Assembly: GCA_015066105.1 (NCBI GenBank)
Contig: SVOY01000001.1
Coordinates: 62,001 to 126,000, forward strand
DNA length: 64,000 bases
Direction: 5' to 3'
Source of the DNA: Oscillospiraceae bacterium
GTDB taxonomy: Bacteria; Bacillota; Clostridia; Oscillospirales; Acutalibacteraceae
This document shows, piece by piece, positions 44,101 through 51,540 of the stretch. Positions within the stretch are counted from its first letter, which is position 1. Each line of letters opens with the position of its first letter. The position numbers and the translations under genes were made by a program. The notes under the pieces are model-generated. The model did no database searches and had not been told where the DNA came from. It worked only from the letters and a program-made list of their open reading frames with translations.

Positions 44101-45172
44101 TTACTGCTTCAAGCTTCTTGAAAGCGGAAAGATTAACTTCATCGTTTATACAGGTGCTCTCTTTGATGACACCATGGATAACTACATTGCCCTTCACAGA
44201 AAGGCACTTCAGCTCGGTATTGCATGCTTCACTTCACTTGATACAGCAAATGCAATGCTCGACATTATGGCAAGTAACTATACCCAGCTTAATACAGAGC
44301 TTATTGACATCAACAATATGCGTTCCACAAAGAATGTGTTCAAGTTCTCAAAGATGCACGGTACAGGCAACGACTATATCTTCATCGATAACAGAAACGG
44401 TGAAATTTCCTGTCCCGAGTCACTTTGTATCAACTTCTGTGAAAGACACTACGGTATCGGCGGCTACGGTATTGTTCTTATTGAAAATTCCGATATCGCA
44501 GATGCAAAAATGAGAATTTTCAACCGTGACGGCAGTGAGGGTAAAATGGCAGGTAACGCCATCCGCTGTGTTGCAAAGTTCCTTTACGATAAGGGCATTG
44601 TTGAAAAAGAGGAAATGACAATCGAAACGGGTGCGGGCATCAAGTCTGTAAAGGTTTATGTTTCAAACAAGCGTGTAACCGCCGTTGAGGTTTATATGGG
44701 TAAGCCCGATTTCAGCGCAAGGAATCTTCCCTGCACCCTTGATGAAGATGAGATTATCGACTATCCCATCACAATCGGTGCTTCAAGCTACAACATTACC
44801 TGCGTAAATGTAGGTAACCCCCATTGCGTTGTATTCAAAAAGGATATCGATACCCTCAACCTTGACAAAATCGGCCCCGGCTTTGAATATGCCGATATCT
44901 TCCCCGAAAGAATCAACACCGAGTTTGTAAGAATTGTCAACCGCCACACAATCAAAATGCGCGCCTATGAAAGAGGCAACGGCGAAACCTATGCCTGCGG
45001 TACGGGTGCCTGTGCGGCTGTTGTTGCGGCTGTTGAAAACGGCTTCTGCGATAAGGGTGAGGAAATTACCGTTAAGCTTAAGGGCGGTGACCTTGCCGTA
45101 ACCTATAACGATGACGGCATCTACCTTACAGGTAACGCAGTGCTTATTTACGAGGGCGAAGCAGAATACTAA
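41138..45172 (+). CDS. carB: Carbamoyl-phosphate synthase large subunit fused to diaminopimelate epimerase
   Basis: 1344 residues from ATG 41138 (GGAGGAG 7 nt upstream). Residues 1 to about 1060 are a full CarB: two ATP-grasp halves ([20 protein letters not shown] and [39 protein letters not shown]-like and [15 protein letters not shown]) and a C-terminal MGS allosteric domain. From about 1065 an entire DapF follows: [28 protein letters not shown] with the first catalytic Cys, and [19 protein letters not shown] with the second. The frame is uninterrupted and no RBS precedes the internal ATG 44318, so one fused polypeptide is expected. DapF converts LL- to meso-diaminopimelate for lysine and peptidoglycan. 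Confidence 0.95.
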   Translation: [1344 protein letters not shown]

Positions 45173-45215
45173 AAATCTGTCCTATCGGGCGCAGAACAAA
45201 AAGCAAATAAAATAG

Positions 45216-45260
45216 CAGGTGTTTTCGAAGGCGGATATATTTGAAAACACCTGTTTTCTT
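45216..45260 (+). terminator. Terminator after carB-dapF
   Basis: CAGGTGTTTTC ... GAAAACACCTG, 11-bp stem with a 16-nt loop, then TTTTCTT. Confidence 0.88.
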
Positions 45261-45313
45261 CGGTCGGCAGCAGCTTGCTTTTTGGAGCCTGCCTGCTGAC
45301 TGCTCTACAACTC

Positions 45314-45327
45314 GGCCCTCGGCCCTT
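45314..45327 (+). repeat. GGCCCTY heptamer pair upstream of the MFS gene
   Basis: GGCCCTC-GGCCCTT in phase, preceded by ACAACTC. It is the smallest copy of the family and lies just before the RBS (AAAGAGGTG) of the MFS gene. Confidence 0.55.
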
Positions 45328-45340
45328 AAAGAGGTGTAAA

Positions 45341-46516
45341 ATGATAACCATTCTTATTGTAATTTACGTTGTATTTATTTCTCTCGGTCTGCCCGATTCG
45401 CTTTTGGGTGTTGCCTGGCCCGTTTTGCACAATGAAATGAACGTGCCCGAGAGCTTTGCCTCGGTTATGAGCATAATCATAGGCGTATGCACCGGCGGAG
45501 TCAGCTTTGTTTCGGGCACACTGATAAGAAAATTCGGCACGGCGAGAGTGACCCTTGCTTCAATATTTGTAACGGCACTGGGCCTTGTGGGCATCAGCTT
45601 TTCGCCGAATATTGTGCTGATGATAATTTTCAGCATTATTTTGGGCTACGGTGCGGGTGCGATTGATACGGGTGTGAACAATTTTGTTTCGCTTCACTAT
45701 AATGCCTCGCATATGAATTTTCTTCATTGCTTCTGGGGCGTGGGTGTTACCGTGAGCCCTATGATAATGTCGGTTTTCCTTGGCGGTGAAGAAGGCTCAT
45801 GGCGTAACGGCTACCGTGTTGTTGCGCTTTTGCAGGTGCTTATAGCTCTTGCGGTTGTTACCGTAATGCGAAAATGGATAAATGCCGAAAAAAGCACCGT
45901 CATTTCTGATGAAGAGGGCGGCGAAAAGGAAGAAAAGGGCTTTTTTGAGATAATGAAAATCCGCGGTGTACCCGTGAGCATACTTTCACTCGGTCTTTAC
46001 TGCAGTATGGAGTTTATCTGCGGCACCTGGGGCGCCACCTATATTGTAAACGTGTTTTCCCTTGAGCCGTCTGTTGCGGCAAAGTGGGTTTCTCTTTATT
46101 ACGGCGGCATAATGCTCGGCAGGCTTGTTTCCGGCTTTGTTGCAACAAGGTTAGGGGATAACAGGCTTATCAGACTCGGCATTGTGTTTTCGGCCTTCGG
46201 CATAATTGTGTTGCTGCTGCCGGTGGGCAAGGCTTCACTTGTGGGCTTTCTTCTTATGGGCTTTGGCTTCGGCCCCGTTTTTCCGAGTGTGCTTCACAAC
46301 ATTCCCGAGCGTTTCGGCGTAAGGTATTCGGCAGATATTACGGGCTTTCATATGGGTGGCGCCTATGCTATAGGCTTTGGTGCACAGCTTATTTACGGTT
46401 TTACGGCAACATCAACCAGCTTTAAAATTACGGGCTTTGTGCTGCTGGCACTTTGTGCAGGTCTTTTTGCTGCAAATATGACTGCCTTAAAGCAAATCAA
46501 AGAAAAGAAAATGTAA
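45341..46516 (+). CDS. Major facilitator superfamily transporter
   Basis: 391 residues, 12 predicted membrane helices. Start ATG 45341 (AAAGAGGTG upstream) rather than 45275, which would place charged repeat-derived residues before helix 1. Seen: an MFS loop 2-3 motif variant (GTLIRKFGTARVTLASIF), an acidic central loop (SDEEGGEKEEKGFFEIM), and the second-half equivalent (SGFVATRLGDNRLIRLG). The FGFGPVFPSVLHNIPERFG segment resembles the FucP/sugar-porter-like group. The substrate is unknown, perhaps a sugar or amino acid derivative. Confidence 0.85.
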   Translation: MITILIVIYVVFISLGLPDSLLGVAWPVLHNEMNVPESFASVMSIIIGVCTGGVSFVSGTLIRKFGTARVTLASIFVTALGLVGISFSPNIVLMIIFSIILGYGAGAIDTGVNNFVSLHYNASHMNFLHCFWGVGVTVSPMIMSVFLGGEEGSWRNGYRVVALLQVLIALAVVTVMRKWINAEKSTVISDEEGGEKEEKGFFEIMKIRGVPVSILSLGLYCSMEFICGTWGATYIVNVFSLEPSVAAKWVSLYYGGIMLGRLVSGFVATRLGDNRLIRLGIVFSAFGIIVLLLPVGKASLVGFLLMGFGFGPVFPSVLHNIPERFGVRYSADITGFHMGGAYAIGFGAQLIYGFTATSTSFKITGFVLLALCAGLFAANMTALKQIKEKKM

Positions 46517-46518
46517 AG

Positions 46519-46572
46519 TTCTTTTGGTTACTTTTCTTTCAAGAAAAGTAACGCCTGACCGGCGAGGTCAGG
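46519..46572 (+). repeat. GTTACTTTT palindromic element, copy 1
   Basis: GTTACTTTTCTT-tc-AAGAAAAGTAAC (46527-46552), then a second small hairpin CCTGACC-ggcga-GGTCAGG. A near-identical element follows ybbR at 56436. Confidence 0.75.
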
Positions 46573-46613
46573 AAAAAACACAGTCAGGCAGTACTTGCTG
46601 ACTGTGTTTTTTA
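46573..46613 (+). terminator. Terminator after the MFS gene
   Basis: ACACAGTCAG ... CTGACTGTGT, 10-bp stem flanked by A6 and T6. Confidence 0.92.
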
Positions 46614-46629
46614 TTTACCCGTCAAACAC

Positions 46630-46658
46630 TTGAAAAAAATATATATTTACTGTATAAT
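46630..46658 (+). promoter_or_regulatory. Promoter of the BaiN-like gene
   Basis: TTGAAA, 17 nt, TATAAT, about 46 nt before the ATG. Confidence 0.82.
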
Positions 46659-46704
46659 ATTAAATTGGATTTTTACAGTATACTGATTATCGGGAGAATG
46701 ATAA

Positions 46705-47943
46705 ATGAGTAAAAAAATTATTGTGGTCGGTGCAGGTGCGGCAGGTCTTATGGCCTCGGGTGTTGCAGGCGAAAACGGTGCCGATGTGCTTTTGATTGAG
46801 CGTAACGACAAAGTCGGCAGAAAGGTTATGATTACGGGCAAGGGCCGCTGTAACATTACCAATAACTGCACTCTCATCAATGACCTTATCTCGGCCGTGC
46901 CCACAAACGGCAGGTTTTTATACGGCGCATTTTCACGCTTTATGCCCGTTGATACTATAGAATTCTTTGAGGATATGGGCGTTCCCGTCAAGGTTGAAAG
47001 GGGTAACAGAGTTTTCCCCGAAAGCGATAAGGCCGTTGACGTGGTTGATGCACTCAACGCCTTCAGTCAGGACAGCGGCGCAAGGCGCATAAAGGGCAGA
47101 GTGACAGAGCTGATTTTAGCTGACGGTGCAGTCAAGGGCGTCAGGCTTGAGGACGGCAGTGAGCATTTTGCCGATGCGGTTATTATCGCAACGGGCGGCA
47201 GGTCTTATCCGCTTACGGGCTCAACGGGTGACGGCTATGAGCTTGCAGGGCAGGCGGGTCACACCGTAACGGAGCTTAAGCCATCTCTTGTGCCCCTTGT
47301 GTGCCATGAGGGCTTTTGCTCGGATTTGCAGGGCCTTTCCCTTCGCAATATTGAAATTACCGTGCTTGACAGTGAAAGCTATAAGGAAATTTACAAGGAT
47401 TTCGGCGAAATGCTTTTCACCCACTTCGGTGTGTCGGGTCCCGTTATTTTAAGCGCAAGTGCCCATATGAAAAATATGAAGCCGAGAAAATACGAGGTGC
47501 ATATTGACCTTAAGCCCGGCCTTACCTATGAACAGCTTGATAAGCGTATACAGCGTGATTTTCTTGAAAATGCAAACAAGAATTTTATCAACGCCCTTGA
47601 TGCTCTTCTCCCGAAAAAGCTTGTGCCCGTGATTGTAAGGCTTTCGGGCATAAGACCCTCCGCAAAGGTAAATCAGATTACAAGAGAGCAGAGAGGCACC
47701 CTTGTGAACATTCTCAAGGACCTTAAGGTTACCGTAAACGGCTTCAGGCCCATTGAGGAGGCTATCATTACCTCGGGCGGCGTAAGCACAAAGGAAATTG
47801 ACCCCAAAACTATGGAGTCAAAGCTTGTGAAGGGTCTTTACTTTGCAGGCGAGGTAATTGACGTTGATGCCTATACGGGCGGCTATAATCTGCAGATTGC
47901 CTTTTCAACGGGCAGGCTTGCAGGTGAAGAAAGCAGTAAGTAG
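46705..47943 (+). CDS. FAD-dependent oxidoreductase, BaiN/HI0933 (YhiN) family
   Basis: 412 residues. N-terminal FAD Rossmann motif IIVVGAGAAGLMASGVAGENG, family signature KVGRKVMITGKGRCNITNN (about residue 36), TGGRSYPLTGSTGDGY, and C-terminal AIITSGGVSTKEIDPKTMESK with GLYFAGEVIDVDAYTGGYNLQIA. The family is widespread; one member, BaiN, reduces bile-acid intermediates in gut Clostridia. Whether this one does cannot be told. Its last codons (AGC AGT AAG TAG) form the start of a heptamer array. Confidence 0.92.
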   Translation: MSKKIIVVGAGAAGLMASGVAGENGADVLLIERNDKVGRKVMITGKGRCNITNNCTLINDLISAVPTNGRFLYGAFSRFMPVDTIEFFEDMGVPVKVERGNRVFPESDKAVDVVDALNAFSQDSGARRIKGRVTELILADGAVKGVRLEDGSEHFADAVIIATGGRSYPLTGSTGDGYELAGQAGHTVTELKPSLVPLVCHEGFCSDLQGLSLRNIEITVLDSESYKEIYKDFGEMLFTHFGVSGPVILSASAHMKNMKPRKYEVHIDLKPGLTYEQLDKRIQRDFLENANKNFINALDALLPKKLVPVIVRLSGIRPSAKVNQITREQRGTLVNILKDLKVTVNGFRPIEEAIITSGGVSTKEIDPKTMESKLVKGLYFAGEVIDVDAYTGGYNLQIAFSTGRLAGEESSK

Positions 47944-47968
47944 AGAGTAGTAAGTAGTGAGTAGTAAG
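47933..47968 (+). repeat. GTAGTRA heptamer array, copy 4
   Basis: GCAGTAA-GTAGAGA-GTAGTAA-GTAGTGA-GTAGTAA in phase, 47933-47967. The first units are part of the coding end of the flavoprotein. The following GGTACCTTTGGTGC can form a small hairpin before cmk. Confidence 0.85.
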
Positions 47969-48010
47969 GGTACCTTTGGTGCAAATGAATAATTGTAAGG
48001 AGAAAATAAA

Positions 48011-48682
48011 ATGAAGGTTATAAACGTTGCAATCGACGGTCCTGCAGGTGCAGGCAAAAGCACAATTTCAAGAAAGGCAGCAGCCGAACTCGGTTATATC
48101 TATATCGATACAGGCGCTCTTTACAGAACGGTAGGTCTCAATGCATTGAGACTCGGTGTTGATATTCAGAACGACGATGCCGTAATTTCAACTCTCACCG
48201 ACGACCTTAAGGTAGAGCTTAAATTCATTGACGGTGAGCAGAGAATGTTCCTCAACGATGAGGATGTTTCAACGGCCATCAGAACGCCCGAGGCTTCAAT
48301 GGCGGCTTCAAGGGTTTCTGCCGTGCCCAAGGTAAGGCAGTACCTTTTTGACCTGCAGAAAAGTCTTGCAAAAAGCAACAACTGCATTATGGACGGCAGA
48401 GATATAGGCACAGTTGTGCTTCCCGATGCAGATGTTAAAATTTTCCTTACTGCTTCACCTGAGGCAAGAGCTGAAAGACGCTATAAGGAGCTTAAGGAAA
48501 AGGGTATGGATGCTTCCTATGATGAAGTGCTTGCTGATATGATAAAGCGTGATTACGATGATTCACACAGAGCGATTGCTCCCTTGAAGCAGGCTGATGA
48601 TGCAATTTTGTGTGACACAAGCAATATCGACCTTCAGCAGTCAATTGATTTAATAATTAACACAATTAAGGAAAACATATAA
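48011..48682 (+). CDS. cmk: Cytidylate kinase
   Basis: Phosphorylates CMP and dCMP. 223 residues. Walker A AIDGPAGAGKSTISRKAA, the CMP-binding DTGALYRTVG, the NMP-bind insert, MDGRDIGTVVLPDADVKIFLTA, and the lid SPEARAERRYKELKEKG. Length is normal. RBS AAGGAGAA. It begins the conserved cmk-plsC-ispH-rpsA order. Confidence 0.97.
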   Translation: MKVINVAIDGPAGAGKSTISRKAAAELGYIYIDTGALYRTVGLNALRLGVDIQNDDAVISTLTDDLKVELKFIDGEQRMFLNDEDVSTAIRTPEASMAASRVSAVPKVRQYLFDLQKSLAKSNNCIMDGRDIGTVVLPDADVKIFLTASPEARAERRYKELKEKGMDASYDEVLADMIKRDYDDSHRAIAPLKQADDAILCDTSNIDLQQSIDLIINTIKENI

Positions 48683-48711
48683 GTACAGTTTTAAAAAAAG
48701 AGTTGATTTGA

Positions 48712-49392
48712 TTGTACTTTGATTATTCCGACCTTCGTAACCGCAAGCTTTATACTTTTGTCAAGCCCGTTTTAAAGGTGCTTTCCCATATTGTTTATTC
48801 CTCTGACTGCGTGGGGAGAGAGAATGTGCCGCCGCAGGGCAAGCTTATTGTTGCCTGTAATCATATAGGCACGCCCGACCCGGGGTTTATTGTTGCCAAC
48901 TGCCCGAGGACCGTACACTATATGGCAAAAAGCGAGCTTTTTGAAAAGAAGCCCTTTTCCGTGCTCTTTTCGGCTATGAATGCTTTTCCCGTTGTGCGCT
49001 GCAGTGCTGACCGCAAGGCCCTGAGATATGCCCTTGATGTGCTGGATAAGGATTGGGCACTGGGTATTTTTCCCGAGGGCAGACGTGTCAGAAGCAACGA
49101 AAGCCCGTCTCCCGTTGACGGCCTTGCAGGTGTGGGCTATCTTGCGCGGCTTTCGGGTGCCGATGTGCTTCCCTGCTGCCTTTACAGAGAGGTTGACGGA
49201 AGACGGCTCAGACCAAAGGTTGTTGTAATCTTCGGCGAGGTTATTAAAAACAAGGACCTCGGCTTTGAGGGAAAAAACAGGTCGGCAGAAACAAAGGCGG
49301 CGTCAAAAATCATAATGGATAAAATCAAGGCTTTGTGGGATGAAGCCGACAGAAACAGAAAGGTCAGGTCCTATGAAAACAGAAAGAGCTGA
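48712..49392 (+). CDS. plsC: 1-acyl-sn-glycerol-3-phosphate acyltransferase
   Basis: 226 residues. Acylates lysophosphatidate to phosphatidate, the substrate of CdsA. Block I NHIGTPD (HX4D, His-Asp catalytic pair, about residue 51), block III LGIFPEGRRV (about residue 118). The start is TTG 48712 with AAAGAG about 10 nt upstream. It overlaps the next gene by 20 bp, so plsC and ispH-rpsA are coupled. Confidence 0.93.
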   Translation: MYFDYSDLRNRKLYTFVKPVLKVLSHIVYSSDCVGRENVPPQGKLIVACNHIGTPDPGFIVANCPRTVHYMAKSELFEKKPFSVLFSAMNAFPVVRCSADRKALRYALDVLDKDWALGIFPEGRRVRSNESPSPVDGLAGVGYLARLSGADVLPCCLYREVDGRRLRPKVVVIFGEVIKNKDLGFEGKNRSAETKAASKIIMDKIKALWDEADRNRKVRSYENRKS

Positions 49393-51412
49393 AACGGCAG
49401 GCTTCTGCTTCGGCGTTAACAGAGCGGTAAAAATTCTCAACGAAAAGCTTGACAGCGGCACAAAGGTGTGCACCCTGGGCCCTATTATCCATAACCCTCA
49501 GGTTATTGAGGAGCTTTCCGAAAAGGGTGCAATAATTATAGACAGACCCGAGGATACGCCCGAGGGCTACGAGGTTGTAATCCGTGCCCACGGAGTAACA
49601 AAGCAGGTGAAGCAGGAGCTTGAAAAAAGAAAAATCAGCTATACCGATGCTACCTGCCCCTATGTTATAAAAATCCATAATATTATCATTGACCACTCCC
49701 GTGAGGATAACGTTGTTCTCATTGCCGGCGACGAAAAGCACCCGGAGGTGTGCGGCTTCAGAAGCCACTGTAAGGGCAGGTCCTACGTCTTTGCAAATGA
49801 TGGGGAATTGACCGGGCTGCTTGCTGAAAATGACAATTTTTCCGATAAAGAAATAATTATGGTTGCACAAACAACTTTTTCCGTAAAAGAGTGGAAAAAA
49901 TGCAGAAAAAATCTCGAAAAAGTATGTACAAATTCGATTTCATTTGATACAATATGTAAAGCTACCCAAAATCGGCAGGACGAAGCAAGCCTGCTTTCGA
50001 AAAGAAACGACGTAATGCTTGTCATCGGCGGACATTTCAGCTCAAACACAGTCAAGCTGAAAAACGTCTGCGCCGAAAATTGCAGAACCTATCTTATCGA
50101 AAGACCCGAGGAGCTTTTTAAGCTTGATTTTGAAGGATGCGAAAAAGTTGGTATAACAGCGGGTGCGTCAACACCTGCACGTATAATAAAGGAGGTTGAA
50201 GTCATTATGACCGAAAACTTTAATGACACAAAAATTACAAAGGAGACGCAGGATCAGGAGCTGTTCTTTGCAGCCGTTGACAGCATTGACGATACAAGTG
50301 ACAACCCCAATGTCGTTGGCATAGTTGTTGGCATTGCCCCCAACGAGATTCAGGTTGACATCGGAAGAAAATATGCCGGTTTTATCCCTCTTGAAGAGTA
50401 CAGCAATGACCCCACTGCTGACCCTTCAAAGGAGCTCAAGATTGGCGACGAGCTCAATCTCATTATTATGAAGACAAATGATAATGAAGGCACAATGAAG
50501 CTTTCAAAGCGTCTTTACGACAGAAGAGCTTCGTGGACAAACATTGTTGCTGCAAAGGAAGCTGACGAAATTGTTGAAGCTGTTGTTGCAGAAGCAGTAA
50601 GAGGCGGCGTTATCTGCTACCCCATGGGCGCAAGAGTATTCATTCCCGCTTCACAGACAGGCCTTGCAAAGGACGAAGACCTTGCTCAGCTTGTTAAGCA
50701 GACCGTTAAGTTCAGAATCATTGACCTTGACGAGCAGAAGAGAAGAGTAGTCGGCTCAATCCGTGCTGTACTGCGCGAAGAGCGTAAGGCAGCTGCAGAT
50801 GCTTTCTGGGCAGAAATTGCAGAAGGACAGGAGTTCACAGGTACAGTTAAGTCACTCACAAACTACGGTGCATTTGTTGACCTTGGCGGCGTTGACGGTA
50901 TGGTACATATCTCAGAGCTTTCATGGAAGAGAATCAAGCACCCCTCAGAAATCGTTAACGTTGGCGATACTGTTAAGGTATTCGTTAAGGCTCTTGACGC
51001 TGAAAAGAGAAAGATTTCTCTCGGCTACAAGAGAATCGAAGACAATCCCTGGGAAATCCTTAAGAGAGATTATCCCGTTGGCTCAGTAGTAACTGCAAAG
51101 GTTGTAGGCCTTACAACCTTCGGTGCATTTGCAACAGTTATTGACGGCATCGACGGTCTCATCCACATTTCACAGATTGCTGACCGCCACATCGCTTCTC
51201 CCAAGGAAGTTCTTTCCGTTGGTGAAGAGGTAACTGTTAAGATTACCGAAATCGACTTCGATAAGAAGCGTGTAAGCCTTTCAATCCGCGCTCTCCTCGA
51301 GCCCGCTGCAGAAGCAGAAGAGGTAGCAGAAGAGGCAGTTGAAGAGGCTGTTGAAGAAGCAGCTGCAGAAGAAGTAGCTGCAGAAGAAGTAGCTGAAGAG
51401 GCTGCTGAATAA
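49373..51412 (+). CDS. ispH: 4-hydroxy-3-methylbut-2-enyl diphosphate reductase fused to ribosomal protein S1
   Basis: 679 residues from ATG 49373. Residues 1-280 are IspH (last MEP-pathway step). Cluster cysteines lie in GFCFGVNRA, DATCPYV and FDTICKATQNRQDEA; catalytic His/Glu are in GPIIHNPQV and DEKHPEV. Residues from about 305 hold four S1 RNA-binding domains. The last two are the most typical (GQEFTGTVKSLTNYGAFVDLGGVDGMVHISELSW; GSVVTAKVVGLTTFGAFATV). An acidic Ala/Glu-rich tail ends the protein. IspH-S1 fusions are known in Clostridia; the RNA-binding half is the usual RpsA substitute there. Confidence 0.96.
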   Translation: MKTERAETAGFCFGVNRAVKILNEKLDSGTKVCTLGPIIHNPQVIEELSEKGAIIIDRPEDTPEGYEVVIRAHGVTKQVKQELEKRKISYTDATCPYVIKIHNIIIDHSREDNVVLIAGDEKHPEVCGFRSHCKGRSYVFANDGELTGLLAENDNFSDKEIIMVAQTTFSVKEWKKCRKNLEKVCTNSISFDTICKATQNRQDEASLLSKRNDVMLVIGGHFSSNTVKLKNVCAENCRTYLIERPEELFKLDFEGCEKVGITAGASTPARIIKEVEVIMTENFNDTKITKETQDQELFFAAVDSIDDTSDNPNVVGIVVGIAPNEIQVDIGRKYAGFIPLEEYSNDPTADPSKELKIGDELNLIIMKTNDNEGTMKLSKRLYDRRASWTNIVAAKEADEIVEAVVAEAVRGGVICYPMGARVFIPASQTGLAKDEDLAQLVKQTVKFRIIDLDEQKRRVVGSIRAVLREERKAAADAFWAEIAEGQEFTGTVKSLTNYGAFVDLGGVDGMVHISELSWKRIKHPSEIVNVGDTVKVFVKALDAEKRKISLGYKRIEDNPWEILKRDYPVGSVVTAKVVGLTTFGAFATVIDGIDGLIHISQIADRHIASPKEVLSVGEEVTVKITEIDFDKKRVSLSIRALLEPAAEAEEVAEEAVEEAVEEAAAEEVAAEEVAEEAAE

Positions 51413-51421
51413 TTGAATGAC

Positions 51422-51453
51422 AAAAAGGACACTCGTTGCGAGTGTCCTTTTTT
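51422..51453 (+). terminator. Terminator after ispH-rpsA
   Basis: AAAAAGGACACTCG-ttg-CGAGTGTCCTTTTT, 14-bp perfect stem. Confidence 0.95.
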
Positions 51454-51454
51454 A

Positions 51455-51484
51455 GTAGTAAGTAGTGAGTAGTAAGTAGTAAGG
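51455..51484 (+). repeat. GTAGTRA heptamer array, copy 5
   Basis: GTAGTAA-GTAGTGA-GTAGTAA-GTAGTAA, exactly in phase at 51455-51482, wedged between two convergent terminators. Confidence 0.88.
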
Positions 51485-51490
51485 TCAAAA

Positions 51491-51532
51491 AAGAGCAGAT
51501 ATTTCAATTCTTTTACTGAAATATCTGCTCTT
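51491..51532 (-). terminator. Terminator of the minus-strand metallophosphoesterase
   Basis: AAGAGCAGATATTTCA ... TGAAATATCTGCTCTT, 16-bp perfect stem with a 10-nt loop; minus-strand tail is TTTTGACC. Confidence 0.9.
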
Positions 51533-51540
51533 ACTTTATG

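Noticed and set aside
44318-45172. Separate dapF gene starting within carB
   Set aside because: No Shine-Dalgarno sequence lies before ATG 44318 or ATG 44353, and the frame is continuous with CarB, so a fusion is the simpler reading.
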